DNA from: Cladorrhinum sp. PSN259
Taxonomy: Eukaryota; Ascomycota; Sordariomycetes; Sordariales; Podosporaceae
Direction of reading: 5' to 3'
DNA length: 64,000 bases
Assembly (NCBI GenBank): GCA_033725935.1
Contig: MU867060.1
Span: 1,330,922 to 1,394,921 of the forward strand
Below are positions 29,663-41,013 of the stretch, piece by piece (position 1 is the first letter of the stretch; each line of letters starts with the position of its first letter). The translations under genes and the position numbers were made by a program. The notes under the pieces were generated by a model. The model had not been told where the DNA came from. It was given only the letters and a program-made list of their open reading frames with translations, and made no database searches.

Positions 29663-32194
29663 TCAATCCAACTCACCCGGCGGAATAATAGCCACATAAT
29701 CCAAAGCCGCGGTCTCGATCCCATCCTTGACACCAATAATCTTGATCTCGTCTCCCGTCTGGATTTCAACACCTTTAACAGTAACTCTGGTTGCAGAGTG
29801 TCCGTCAATCTTGTTGGAGAATGCATGGCCCAGTTTGTCCTCGAGATCACCAATCCATTCCAGCAGCGGTTCCCCATTCAGAAACGCCCCGTAATGCGCT
29901 CGCCCGCCAATAACATCATAATATGCAAAAACAACATCGTATGTTCCCGAGGCAACTTTATCCAGTTTAACCACGGCCTCGCCGAGTCCGTCGGCCGCAG
30001 TAACGGATATGGCGGTGAAGTTCGAAGCCGTCTCCAGCGGGTTGGCTTTAACGAGACTGTAACCCTTGAGGTTCAAGGTCTCGGCCTCGATGCGGTATGG
30101 ATGGTTTCCAACGCGCCCACGTTCATCATCGATACGGGAAAGATTGTGGTAAAAGTTATTGATTGAGTCGCGCCAGACGATCGCATGACCAGCTTGGTAG
30201 GTCAGCCGGAACAGGACCTCCTCGAAGCGCTGGACATCGACCTTGTTGCGTAGACTCTCCCACTGCGCCGGGAACGTCTGGGCTGTCTTGGCCCCCTCGT
30301 AGTGAGCGTCGTAAAAGTGCTGAATGACGGTTTTGCCAGACTTGAGGCGGTGCGTGTAGGGAACGTGGTGAAACCAGAGAATCAAATTGTCCGGCGTTGT
30401 TTCGATGTTTTCAAAAATGGCGGCCACTTCGGGTGGGTATTGACCTGCGTTGCCCGTGCCGTTCTTGACCGTTCGATCCATGCCGATATGAGTGGACGTG
30501 GCTCGAGTCCATTGTCCCCAGCCGTTGTTGTCTTGAGACGCTGGATTTGGTCCGAAATGCGTGTACAGAATATCTGTTAGCGTTTGAATCCCAAGGTTGC
30601 CACTGTAGTTTTCGTATGTCGGCCATGTTGCAAGGGATATGTCGGATATTATCTTTTGAACAACAGGGTCAAGACCAAAGGTAAGCCGAGTCCACTCATC
30701 TAGCAAGTCTTCTGACGAAAGGGTGGGATCCCACGCCAGAAGGCCGTAGGCGTAGAGGTTTGACATGGCAAGGTGATGGCCCAACCATGAAGTGTTTGTT
30801 CCGACATTGACCACACCAGCATACCCACCAAGTTTGTTATTGTACCTCCGGCCAGCCACAATATCTCGTACCAGCGAAGGTTTGCTTTCGTCTCTGAAAT
30901 CAAAGCCCAGAATCTCCTTCCACAGAGGTGGAATATAGACAAAGTGACTCTGCTGCCCGAGATACTCTTGAGTAATCTGTAACTCGATTGCCTTGCTCGT
31001 TTCAGGAATGTTGGCAAACAAAGGGTTTGCTGGCTCTCGAATCTGAAAGTCGATAGCCCCGTACTTGATTTGTACTACAACATTGTCCATGAACTTTCCA
31101 TCGAGGTGTTTAAAGAACTCGACAGCGGCATTCGCACGGTCATTCTTCCAGATGCTCCAATCAGCGAGATGGTTGTATACGAAAGCGCGGAACATGACGA
31201 TTCCGCCATAGGGTTGGACCGCCTTGGCGAACAGATTTGCCGCGTCGGCGAGCGTACGGTTGTAAGTCAACGGCCCCGGTTGGCCTTCCGAGTTTGCCTT
31301 GACAAGGTAGCCTGCCATGTCGGGAACGCGGCTGTACAATTGCGCCGTCTTCTCGGTCCACCACGAGATAACTGACTGGTCCAGAGGGTCGAAAGTGCTC
31401 AGTCCGCCCAAGGTTTGCGGCGAAGCAAAGTTGAGTGATAGTCCAAGCTGGATCCCCCAAGGCCTCAGGACATCCGCAATTCTCCCCAGTCCTTCAATAT
31501 TCGTAGCGTTGAGCGTGTTGGCGTTTGCATTCACGTTGTTTGGGACAATAGCGTTGATCCGGATTGAGGCGAGAAGTCTTGCATATTGCGCGACTTTGGT
31601 GAGATCGTCAAGAACCACACCGTTCCTGAAAAAGATTGATAGGCCGGCATAGCCGCGTTCGATGCTTCCGTCAAGGTTGTCCCACTGGTTCACCCACCGG
31701 ATTGGCGCATCTGGATTGGAGAGAATGTCGATGTCTGAGAAATTGCCCTGTGCAATCCTCGTCAAATACTCGAAAGCTCCATACAGCGCGCCCCGTTCGT
31801 TCTGGCCAACGATGGTAACACTCCCCTTTTTCACGTTGAGCCAGAAACCATCGGGAGCGAACTTGGAAACATCCACAGTGCCGTATTTCTCGTTGTACGC
31901 AGATGCCGTTCCGACAATGATTGATGATGAAGCCGCCGAGGAAGTGGTTTCGTGGGTAATATTGAGGCTTTCTCCGATCACTCCCAGAATTCCCGCTTGC
32001 AACTCCTTCCCGGCTGTGTAAACAGGACTGACCGTGGACGAGTTTAGAGCGATAATGACTGAGGGAAGCGAATCTAGTCCTCGTTGAAGCAGTTTGTCAT
32101 CTGAAAGGGGTGCATATCGCAACCAGCCAGCCAGACCGTTCTCGGCGGAAACGAATGAAGCGCAGAGCGCCAGAATCCCCAAAGAAGGCCGCAT
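29663..32194 (-). CDS. aguA: GH67 alpha-glucuronidase, secreted
   Basis: 843 residues, single exon, signal peptide about residues 1-17. It matches family GH67 over its whole length: WVNQWDNLDGSIERGYAG near residue 167, E303 in KANSEGQPGP (general acid), D382 in YGAIDFQ and E410 in ITQEYLG (the paired general bases). The enzyme removes 4-O-methyl-glucuronic acid from the ends of xylo-oligosaccharides, completing xylan breakdown with xylanases and beta-xylosidase. Length agrees with fungal AguA proteins (about 840). The upstream region, shared with a divergent protoglobin gene, has two GGCTAA motifs resembling XlnR/XYR1 sites, so xylan induction is likely. Confidence 0.96.
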   Translation of the reverse strand: MRPSLGILALCASFVSAENGLAGWLRYAPLSDDKLLQRGLDSLPSVIIALNSSTVSPVYTAGKELQAGILGVIGESLNITHETTSSAASSSIIVGTASAYNEKYGTVDVSKFAPDGFWLNVKKGSVTIVGQNERGALYGAFEYLTRIAQGNFSDIDILSNPDAPIRWVNQWDNLDGSIERGYAGLSIFFRNGVVLDDLTKVAQYARLLASIRINAIVPNNVNANANTLNATNIEGLGRIADVLRPWGIQLGLSLNFASPQTLGGLSTFDPLDQSVISWWTEKTAQLYSRVPDMAGYLVKANSEGQPGPLTYNRTLADAANLFAKAVQPYGGIVMFRAFVYNHLADWSIWKNDRANAAVEFFKHLDGKFMDNVVVQIKYGAIDFQIREPANPLFANIPETSKAIELQITQEYLGQQSHFVYIPPLWKEILGFDFRDESKPSLVRDIVAGRRYNNKLGGYAGVVNVGTNTSWLGHHLAMSNLYAYGLLAWDPTLSSEDLLDEWTRLTFGLDPVVQKIISDISLATWPTYENYSGNLGIQTLTDILYTHFGPNPASQDNNGWGQWTRATSTHIGMDRTVKNGTGNAGQYPPEVAAIFENIETTPDNLILWFHHVPYTHRLKSGKTVIQHFYDAHYEGAKTAQTFPAQWESLRNKVDVQRFEEVLFRLTYQAGHAIVWRDSINNFYHNLSRIDDERGRVGNHPYRIEAETLNLKGYSLVKANPLETASNFTAISVTAADGLGEAVVKLDKVASGTYDVVFAYYDVIGGRAHYGAFLNGEPLLEWIGDLEDKLGHAFSNKIDGHSATRVTVKGVEIQTGDEIKIIGVKDGIETAALDYVAIIPPGELD

Positions 32195-32430
32195 CGTTTC
32201 TCGCTAGATAAAGAGAGGCCGAATCATGGGCAACCAACAGTGGGATATTTCCGTCCATGTCGTCAACTTTATAAGTAACCCGGTTCCTAAGAGTGTCGTG
32301 CTCATGCTCCTCTACCCCGCTGGATATCCTCCATTGGATCAATCCCAAGACGGAGAAAATATGGCCGAACCTGGAGATTGCATTCCCCAAGCATTTCCGA
32401 CGTTCAGCCTAACTGTATCGACCAATCCAA

Positions 32431-32436
32431 TTAGCC
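32431..32436 (-). promoter_or_regulatory. GGCTAA motif (XlnR/XYR1-like)
   Basis: GGCTAA on the minus strand about 240 nt upstream of the GH67 start, next to CCAAT sequences. The motif fits the xylanase-regulator consensus; it is short and occurs by chance. Confidence 0.35.
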
Positions 32437-32785
32437 TGAATCGCGGACAAAGCATCCGCGTGAGAAGCACTGCAACTCTTGTGCATTTTCTTGGACTGGA
32501 TTTTTGATTGTTTCGGGTTCCTGCAGTTGACAAACATTGTTCCTTCCCAGGATCCCGGACTGGAGCGGGCTTGGGAAACGCAAGACGGAAGGAACTGGAT
32601 TTCAGGTTGTCGTTCTTTCAAACCTGGAAATCTCTTTAGAATTTGGCCAGCTGCATGGCCCGAGTCGCTCATTTCCCAGCTTATCTTGAAAAGAAAAATC
32701 TCACTCCTTTAGTACCGACAAGTCTTTTTCAAGGACTCAAGTATCACTGTGTCAACGATTTCTGGGCTCATAATCATGCGACTCG

Positions 32786-32791
32786 TTAGCC
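32786..32791 (-). promoter_or_regulatory. Second GGCTAA motif
   Basis: GGCTAA on the minus strand about 590 nt upstream of the GH67 start; same caveat as the proximal copy. Confidence 0.25.
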
Positions 32792-33338
32792 GGTTTTAGC
32801 AATGGGCGTGATAGTCAGTGTTTTGTGCCATGTCGATGACCACACACCGAAACAAAGTACATTGGACTGTGTAGCTTCGATGATCATTCTCGCTCTAAAA
32901 CAGTCGATATTTTTTGCATCACCCCAAAAAGATGGCATTGTAAACTTTCGGATGTCCGCGACAATATTTTACAAGTCGCTTTGTTGAGTTCTTTCCCAAT
33001 TGGGCGACAAGGTAGCCGAAGGACCAATCAGATGGCACAAATTTGCCGCTACCAGAGCAGTGGTTCGATGTTCGTTCCAAATCACACCACCTTGAGCCAT
33101 GCGTCATGGTCACACCACAACGCAATCCAGACTTCCCGATGAGTCTCACAGAAGAAAATCTTGAAAAGCCATGCACTTCCTTCTCCCGTTCAACATTCCA
33201 GCATCAACAGTATCATTTTGGTTCCATCACTTAAACAATTGCCGGGGCGAAGGCATCTCCATCTCTTTCCCGAACTCGCATCCCTGAAGCTCCCCCATTT
33301 CCCACAATCACGGTATCACCGTATCCCATCTGCCCAAC

Positions 33339-34248
33339 ATGTCAACATCAAGAAGCCGTCCGATGCAGCACATCGACCGCAAATCCCTTTACACCAGTCT
33401 CGAAGCCCGCATTCGATATCTTCACTCCTTTCTAGACTTTGGTAGCAGTAAGTTTGAACAATCCTTGTCTTGCTCGACGCAATCATCTAACTCGATACCT
33501 AGATGACATCGATGCCCTGAAGGGTGGAAGCAAATACATCCAGGCTCTCATTCCAGCAGTCGTCAACATTGTCTACAGAAAGCTGTTGCAATATGACATC
33601 ACCGCCCGCGCTTTCACGACGCGAAGCACCGCCTTTGAAGGTCCCATGGACGAGTCCCCAGATGAGGAGTCGCCTCAGATTCTCCACCGCAAGATGTTCC
33701 TCAGAGCATATCTTAAGAAGTTGTGCTCGGATCCAACCCAGATGGAGTTTTGGGAATACCTCGACAAGGTCGGCATGATGCACACCGGCATTGGCCGAAC
33801 GCACCCGTTGCATATCGAGTATATCCACATCGGCGCCGGTTTGGCCGTGATCCAGGATGTCCTGACGGAAGCTATTCTCTCGCACCCACGTTTGCATTTG
33901 CAGCGCAAGATGGCCATCGTCAAGGCGCTGGGTAAGGTGATTTGGATCCAAAACGATCTGTTCACCAAGTGGTATGTACATGATGGTGAGGAGTTCACAG
34001 ATGGTATGGACTTTGGCATAATTGAGAAGGAGGGCTGGCTGCATGGTAAAAAAATTCTTAACGAGGAAGACGAGGCCACTTCCGAGGGCAGTGATGACAC
34101 CGCCACTGGGAGCAATGGTGCTTGCCCTGCTACCGGTAAGAAGGCTTCCCCTACCGCTGGTGTATGTCCCTTCACTGGCCAAATGGCGGACTTGAACCTG
34201 GAGGGCAACAAACCCAGCGCTAAGAAGGTCGGGGAAAACGCAAATTAG
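33339..34248 (+). CDS. Protoglobin-domain (globin-sensor) protein with Cys-Pro tail
   Basis: Exons 33339-33447 and 33503-34248 (intron donor GTAAGT, branch CTAAC, acceptor CCTAG) give 284 residues. Residues about 10-200 match the fungal protoglobin domain: FLDFGSNDIDAL, RKMFLRAYL, EFWEYLDKVGMMHTG, VEYIHIG-like IEYIHIGAG and WIQNDLF. H130 and H145 lie in the region that supplies the proximal haem ligand in this fold. Such proteins bind haem and O2, CO or NO; in fungi their physiological role is largely unknown. The tail (residues 221-284) is acidic then Ser/Thr-rich and contains two Cys-Pro-x-Thr-Gly motifs (C244, C258) that resemble haem-regulatory motifs. No transducer or cyclase domain follows, so it is a stand-alone sensor. 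Predicted cytosolic. Confidence 0.9.
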
Positions 34249-36290
34249 GTCATCATGACTCTGATGATGACAACTGGTGGAAGAACGTTGCTTTGATTCG
34301 CGGGTTTGATTTTGGTACATTGCTGGGGTTCTTTTGGCAGGGAGTTTGGGTGTCATAATCTACATGCACAACGCAGAAGCTGGGTTTTTAGATGGAGCGA
34401 ATACCTGGTAGATTGGGAGACATAGAAAACTTTCTCTCGTTTTCGAATTAAAAGTTACAATTTTCCTCCCTGATTTACGGTGTTTCTGGGCACTGCAATC
34501 TCCCAAGCATGTCACACCTCTTTGCTTAGGATCACACCATCACTGGTAGGCAGAGAGAACAGAGTACTACATCGGGCATTGAGATTTTGGCACACTCTAC
34601 GTGTCCACGAATTCATCTGAAACTTGAATCTAACCAAATAAAACTAGATCGGCCTGCCAATAGCATTCACAATGGGCATTTTGTGTCAGTATGAACTCTT
34701 GTGTTTGAGTACCGCCACAACTAGAACCAAATTTTTAAATTTAATATTTTTTTAAAAAAAAGCCGTCTTGACGATTTTCGATAATTTCAATCACTTATAC
34801 AAACCATTTCGCTTGTCTCAGTTTGAATAAAGGGATCAGTGGGTTATCTTGTAAAAATGTCTTGACCTGTACAGGAAAATTTCTCTTCTCCTCTCCAGAG
34901 GTCATTTACGTATGTATGTAAATATAAAAAAGCTCCACCGTTTTATCTCTCTGCATAAATGGGGGGTTTTTTTTTTTTTTTCCCACCACACCACACACCG
35001 GTTTTGGTATTGATATATTTAACTTTGTCTCCCATGGAAAAAAAAAACGAAAACGACAGCTTTGCCTCTTGTCCTCTCCAGTCCCCGTTTCTCGGCCAAG
35101 GTACATAAATCAAATGAGCAAACATGTGAACATGTATCCCTTGGCTTTTAGGAACTTTCTGTCATGGGGTTTCTCGCCGCGGTAATTCCCGTCCCCGGGA
35201 CCCGGAGATAAAAACGTGAAGCCCCGGAAATTCTATAACCTCCCTCATCACCGACGGACGTTAGTCTAACCTCATGTGAAGTTCATCAGTGGCGGTGAGC
35301 AGTGAGCAACCTCGCTTTCTCCGCGAAGCTGCCGAGCCGTTTTCGTGATCTACAGAACTAATCACCGTTAAGGGTCATCCAAAACCCACCGTGACGTGCA
35401 TGATTTTGAGTGTAGTTCCGTTGATGGAGGAAGAAGAAAAAAAATCTCCTCATCATTTGAGCAGGCTCATTTGAGCGGTGAAACAAAGTGAAGTTGCAAC
35501 AAAGTAACCCTGACCGAGAAGAGTTCAAGGCACTGGCGAAGTCTCTAATGCCATATTTTGTCTCCTTGTCCTTGACAAGCAGTGGAGATATGGACAAAAT
35601 GATAGTTCAATGCAAAACATCAAGAGGAGCCCGACATCTTTCCCCCCACTATGCTTGTTTGGGGGGTTGTATTTCGGAAAGCACCTACCTAGGGCAAAAG
35701 TTAACACCCCCACGCAATCTGTTTAGTCCCCTTTACCAGTTCGGCGATTTGAAATGGCGTCTGTATGTTTGTGGCTAAAACAGCACTCGTGGCACGCAAT
35801 CTGTAACAGCAGGCAGGGGTCCGCTGCCGAACAAACCGTTGCAAAGGAACGAAGGAAAATGTTCGTAGTCGTGTTTGGTGCGGAAATTGGAATTGCTCGG
35901 CGACTTGTGGCCATGATGTTAGCAACCATGGGCCAGAGAGCTAAGCCAAGAGGAGCATCTCGAGCCGGGTTCCGCGTTGACCGCACCTTTGCGGCGGGAG
36001 GGAGGCTCCAGATGATTGTCAAAACCTGGTTCTGTTTGACTGCAAGCTGCAAGTGATGTGAGTCTTGCATGAAGCACATGCAAGACTGATGTGATACTAA
36101 AACGGTCGGGAAGGTGCGTGATGAGAGCTCGGAGACAGCAGTTGTCGAGTTGCGATGCAGTTTGAAGACTCGAGAGAGACCATCCAGGAGTGGAGTGAAT
36201 GGGTCGGCGACCACCATTTCGGCAAACTCCATGGTCCAGACATCACCAAGGCCCGACGGATATTGAAGGAGTTGACTCGATTCACAACTG

Positions 36291-36326
36291 GTCACCCAAT
36301 ACGGTCTGGTCACCCAATACGGTCTG
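36291..36326. repeat. 18-bp exact tandem duplication
   Basis: GTCACCCAATACGGTCTG occurs twice back to back in otherwise unique sequence. Confidence 0.95.
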
Positions 36327-39300
36327 GTGCTGTCAAAGCGTAGAATCACCACGTTTTTTCTGCAGAGCTCAGAGGGCCTAGAGACACTGCATCGCCGAGT
36401 TGTATTGTAAAGATTCGAGGGTGGTGAATGCTAAAGTTTACCTGCCAGGGTGTTCAGTGACATCCAAAGAGGGTCTTGGTGCGCAAGAAGGGGACATGGC
36501 GTGGTCCAAACACCAACCGTTTTTTTGGAGATGCCCACATGGAACATCCACTTTCTGGGCCCTTGTCCGTGCTCCTTGGTCGACTTTCTGCTTTTCCTTT
36601 TGCATTCGCCTGCAGCTGTTTTCGCCATTGGAGTCGGTTTGACTGAGCCTCTGCCGACAAACATTCAAGATTAGCGGTGAGGGCCATCGAAACATCAAGC
36701 CATCAAATGGATCGTCGCTGGCCGTTTATCCCGGATCTCGGAGGCGCTCAGCATCTTAATAAAAGTGGCGTCTGAGCGCATGTAGGAACTTCCACAAGTG
36801 GCGCAAAATCGACTTCGAATTGGAAGGTGTGAAAGAGTGCCAATGTGCTAAACCCAATTCCCAGCCAGTTGAGTTGTGGTTGAGAATCAGCTCGGGCCGT
36901 TCCTCTCATGCTGCTGCACCCTCATCATGCTCTCAAGTTGCTGTTTGAAGTTTCGTCTTTGGCTGGATTGGGAATTCTGCAGATTTGATGGTTGTGTGGG
37001 GCCAATCCGAAGCCAAACGAGGGGGAGAAAAACGTGTTCAAGCTGCACATCACTGCAGACTGCAGTGCCCCTCATCCCTGCCCGCAGTTGCCGTCACTGT
37101 CACTGTCACTGGCGTCCAATTCTTTGTAGAATTCCAACCTCGATCCGCGTCGCATCTGCCGATTGTGCTGCCCATTTGACTCGACATTGCGACGTCGTCT
37201 CGTCCGCCATTGCCCAAAAAGCAAAGCAGCACTTCCGTTCCGGGCGATCAACGAACAGGTCTCTACAGTACCTTGCATGTCCACTCAGGCTGCATCCTGG
37301 CACACGTCTTCCTCCACTCGGCTGCGGAGCGCACAGAAGATGGGAGGGGAGGGTTCGCGGAAACGCAGATTACATCCGCCTGGCAGCCTTCATGCGTCCA
37401 TCTATGATGCTCCCTCCTCCTTGGCCTGGTCATCAGAGCCAGACCGGGGAACTGGGCCGTAGGAATTCTTGCTCGACCTCACTCGCGCCAGTTTAGTGAC
37501 TTAGTCTTCAGTTGGCTGTCTGAGCCAGAGCCAAGCGACGTTGCGAACGAGGGTTGCGGACGTTGCATTCAGTCGCCGTTAGGCTCTCGACAAAAAAAGA
37601 CGCGCCAGGATGCCTGGGATACGTGCAGCAGCAACAGCGGGAGACCCCGGCATCCATGGAACTCGCCATGTCGATTGTTGAGCTTGCTCCAGGAGAACTC
37701 TTGCGACATCGCAGGTGGATTGACAAGAATGACTTTTGCTTTTATCAGACGGTAAATTGCCGCCTGCATCGGTAGATGGACCGGAATCGACGACTTTGGC
37801 AGCACCGAGCCTGATGTCTGGCCCGCGCCGTGGGGGTCGTTCCAGCTTTGACGATATTCTGGTTTTGATGGAGCTGGCTATCGTCAACTCTGGAGAAGCA
37901 ATTTGAGGGGAGAGCTCGAAATAGCGTCGGGGGGCCGCCTACAACCCCGTCCGATATTAGCGCCCTCCACATCATCCGTCGTGGTCGTGGTCATTACCAG
38001 GCTGCGATATTGGCAGGGCCTTCCGCCATTCTCAGACTCCATCTCTAGGTCAGAGCAATTGGCGCCGTCTCAGTTTCTCCTGGGCCTGTCTTTGCACTCG
38101 GACCCCGTCGGGAAAACGAGAGGACCTGATCTCGTCTTCTTTCTGCCTACAAAACAAAAGCAAGCTTCGACCACTTGAAAAGGCCGATCTCCTCGGGGAG
38201 GCGGACGGGCGGACGGGCGGGCACCCGAAGGCCACCGGCAGAGCTGTCAGATAATTGTGGTGGTCCCTGCGCGGGACGATCGACCCATCTTCATCGGGGT
38301 AGCTTCCCCCACAGCGGTTTCGCGGAGCTCAAAAGAGGCGCACGAGGCGCCGCGTGGGTATTCGTCGTCGTCGCCCAATCGTATCTCCCTTTTGGGAAGC
38401 CCGGATCAGCCTTGACGGGTGGCTGAGACATCGCTTGACACCCTCTCTCTAAACAAAATGATATCAGCAGCTGCGATTCTTCAATACGACAGTGGATCTT
38501 GAGATGAGGTTGTCCCCCCTGCGACAAGTTTCGACCGTCCGGGAAGAAGAGCCGAGTTGGCTGTCTAGCTCCATCGCGCCAAAGTTTGTTGTGGAAATTC
38601 CAGATGGTGCTTCCTGAGCCACAGCTGCATGAACATTACGCTTTGACCTCGAGCAATCTGAAGAATTGTCGTGACTGGGCATCGGCAACTTCAACACATC
38701 TACAACCACAGGTCAGACACCTTATAGCTTAATGCGCTCGCTCCTGAGAATGTGAGTCCTAGGCGAGCTGTCACATTACACAGCGTTTGTTGGAAAGCTT
38801 GTGATACTTGGATATTGCAATCTCGGAATGTTTGTCGCCCAACAAACAGAGGAAGGACCAGTCATCTGCCCACTTGCTGCTATAGTAGCTAAGCCTTATG
38901 GGCCCTTGGTGCCGGTTTCAATGGACGAATCTGTGTCGAAAATGCGAACTGGCGCCACCAAGTACCGGATCGCCGTCGTGGATGGGCCACAAACGACTCT
39001 GGAAATGTCACGGATTTGCTCGGCATCATCAGTGCGGCAACATGGTTGCTTGTCTCCTAATAAAGGGCGCTTTCAAAGTCGGAGATACTCCGGACTATTC
39101 GGTTATACTGGCGAATCATCACCCTTCATTCCGGCGACCTGGGTGCTTTCTGATCGGTCCCTTCGCTCGTCACGCTCCGTGCATTGTGGCTGTCCACACA
39201 TGCCACCTTTAATTTTTTTTTAATTTTTTTTTTCCGTCTGACCACCTCCCCTGAAGCTGAGAGCTCGAGCTTTGTCAAGGTCACCCCACCACCCCACCAT

Positions 39301-39539
39301 CATTCCCCTGGGCCCTTGCTCCGAAGCTCCAACTTAGCTTTGCCCCTCGCTCGGATGCATTTGCGAGAAATGCAAGGGCAGATGCATGGATGTACAGGTA
39401 CCTGCACACGTTGTTTTGCTGGGTGGGTGCGCCATCAAGGTGTCCATCTCGATGCAGAAAGCCCCCTCTCCCAGGACTCTCTCTACGGATCTTGCCGCCA
39501 CTTCAGCCCCCAGTACTTGTACCCCTTCGCAGGGTAGAG

Positions 39540-39563
39540 CACACACACACACACACACACACA
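39540..39563. repeat. (CA)n microsatellite
   Basis: Twelve CA dinucleotides, pure. Confidence 0.95.
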
Positions 39564-40404
39564 TGGACCGTTTTTTTCTTCAACGCCCCACATGTGACGG
39601 ACCGCGAACAAGCTCCAGGATCAAGGGCCGTGGCGGCGTGTTTCCTGTTTGGGAGTTAGCACTCTGACATTCTCTCTTTCTTTGCTCCCCTCGCACGTAC
39701 ACACGAAACTTGGCTACTCTATCTCTCTTTTTGGCTCGAATCTGCTAACGAACGCGAGCGGAAACCAGGGTCTCTGCTTCTTCCCGCTGACTACGCCGTG
39801 GCACCCGAGTCTCCATGACAGGCGACAGCATGGCCAAGACATGTTGTATTTTCCTTGTTTCTGGGTCTTAACCTTCCCTGGTCCCTGTTTCCCCTTATTA
39901 CGGCCATCTATACATATGTTGTCTCTGGTTTCTTTACCTCACCAATCCACCCAAGGCGCCATTTTCACTACCTTCCCAAACATGACGGTCGCTGACGGGG
40001 CTGCCTCAAGCGCCTAAATGCAACAAGCCATACGTACCCTCACCCTCCATCCCGTCCACTACTCGACCGTTTTTGATCTCAGCTCGGGCAAGCTGTCATC
40101 TCTGATATCTTGGTTGTCAGGAGTGGCGTTTATTGTTTCTGGCATTGTGACACCCACGCACAAGCTGTCATTGCCCCACCACCCTCCGCGTCGACCTTCT
40201 TCTGCTCCACTTCCATTGATATCAAGGCTTATCTTATTACTGCATTGGGGGTATCCATTATAATCTGCTCTTGATTGACGCTTCACCTGTTTATTCTGTG
40301 TCTCGGCCACCATCTCATCTTGGTGGGGTATCATAAAGGACCTTGTTTCTTTTGATGGTGTCCCCTATTATACCCCCTTTCCCAACTTCGACAGTCTCCT
40401 TGTT

Positions 40405-40411
40405 TATATAA
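40405..40411 (+). promoter_or_regulatory. TATA box of the 54-aa gene
   Basis: TATATAA followed by a C/T-rich initiator region (CTTCTCGAGCTTCG), about 440 nt before the ATG at 40849. The shape is that of a strong fungal promoter. Confidence 0.55.
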
Positions 40412-40594
40412 ACCCCTTCTCGAGCTTCGTTTTTCAGTTTCTCATACCATAGCCTTCTCCTTCATCATCCTCACCCCAACATTTCATATAACCCGGAACG
40501 AAGAGCAAGAACAACACACTCCGTTGTTACATCCCAAGAGGGTCCGTCTGATCAACCGCCGCCAACTCAACTTGCCGATTCATATTTATTACAT

Positions 40595-40715
40595 GTATGT
40601 TATTGTACTTGGTTTTTTTCCTTTCTTGTTTGCCGCCCACCCCTGACCTGGTTTCTCTTCCCTCATTCCACGGATCGTCAAGAATAGTAACATCAGACTA
40701 ACCGCCATTCTCAGA
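40595..40715 (+). other. Probable 5' UTR intron of the 54-aa gene
   Basis: Donor GTATGT at 40595, branch GACTAACC near 40698 and acceptor CTCAG ending at 40715, 133 nt before the start codon. It fits local intron consensus; only transcript data can prove it. Confidence 0.45.
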
Positions 40716-40848
40716 CCACACAAACGAAACAGCCTGCATACTTAAACTTGCTCAACCCTCCTCCGTTTCAGACTGGACACAACACCACCCTCAATTCCAC
40801 CCATCTTCACACACGCCACTGCGGCTTCACACTCTTACACAAGCCAAG

Positions 40849-41013
40849 ATGTGCGACTTCATCAAGAATTACTACATCTACACAGCATGCCAAGATCCCG
40901 GCGTGCACTTCTTCGGCACCTCGGTCGATGGTAGCCGCAAGAGGGCGTGTCCCAAGGGTCCTCATGAGCGATACATCATGCAGCCCGGCCAGTGCCCTCT
41001 TTGCTATGGCTGA
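40849..41013 (+). CDS. 54-residue Cys-rich protein, isolated gene
   Basis: An ATG in good context (CCAAGATGTG) opens a 54-codon frame ending at TGA 41011-41013. The protein begins MC, contains five cysteines (residues 2, 14, 34, 49, 52) and ends with a CPLC knuckle followed by YG. This recalls a scattered group of tiny fungal proteins that begin MC and end in paired cysteines and may bind zinc, but I cannot name it. There is no signal peptide, so it is probably intracellular. Support comes from the TATA box at 40405, the pyrimidine-rich leader and a likely 5' UTR intron. It stands alone: no other gene is supported for 6.6 kb upstream and 5.0 kb downstream. Confidence 0.65.
   Translation: MCDFIKNYYIYTACQDPGVHFFGTSVDGSRKRACPKGPHERYIMQPGQCPLCYG

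Larger units (their letters stand above)
32195..33338. other. Divergent 1.1 kb intergenic region, GH67 / protoglobin
   Basis: Both start codons face away from this interval, so it must contain both promoters. CCAAT motifs occur near 32422-32431. No other gene was seen. Confidence 0.55.
34249..40404. other. 6 kb gene-poor region
   Basis: Base composition is ordinary and no long AT-rich or repeat-induced-mutation block is evident. Short ORFs (for example 36876-37496 and 38801-39223) overlap each other on both strands and lack domains. An exact 18-bp tandem duplication is at 36291-36326 and a (CA)12 run at 39540-39563. I see no transposon or RNA gene. Confidence 0.5.

Noticed and set aside
38801..39223. 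140-codon plus-strand frame
   Set aside because: No promoter, domain or conserved-looking composition.
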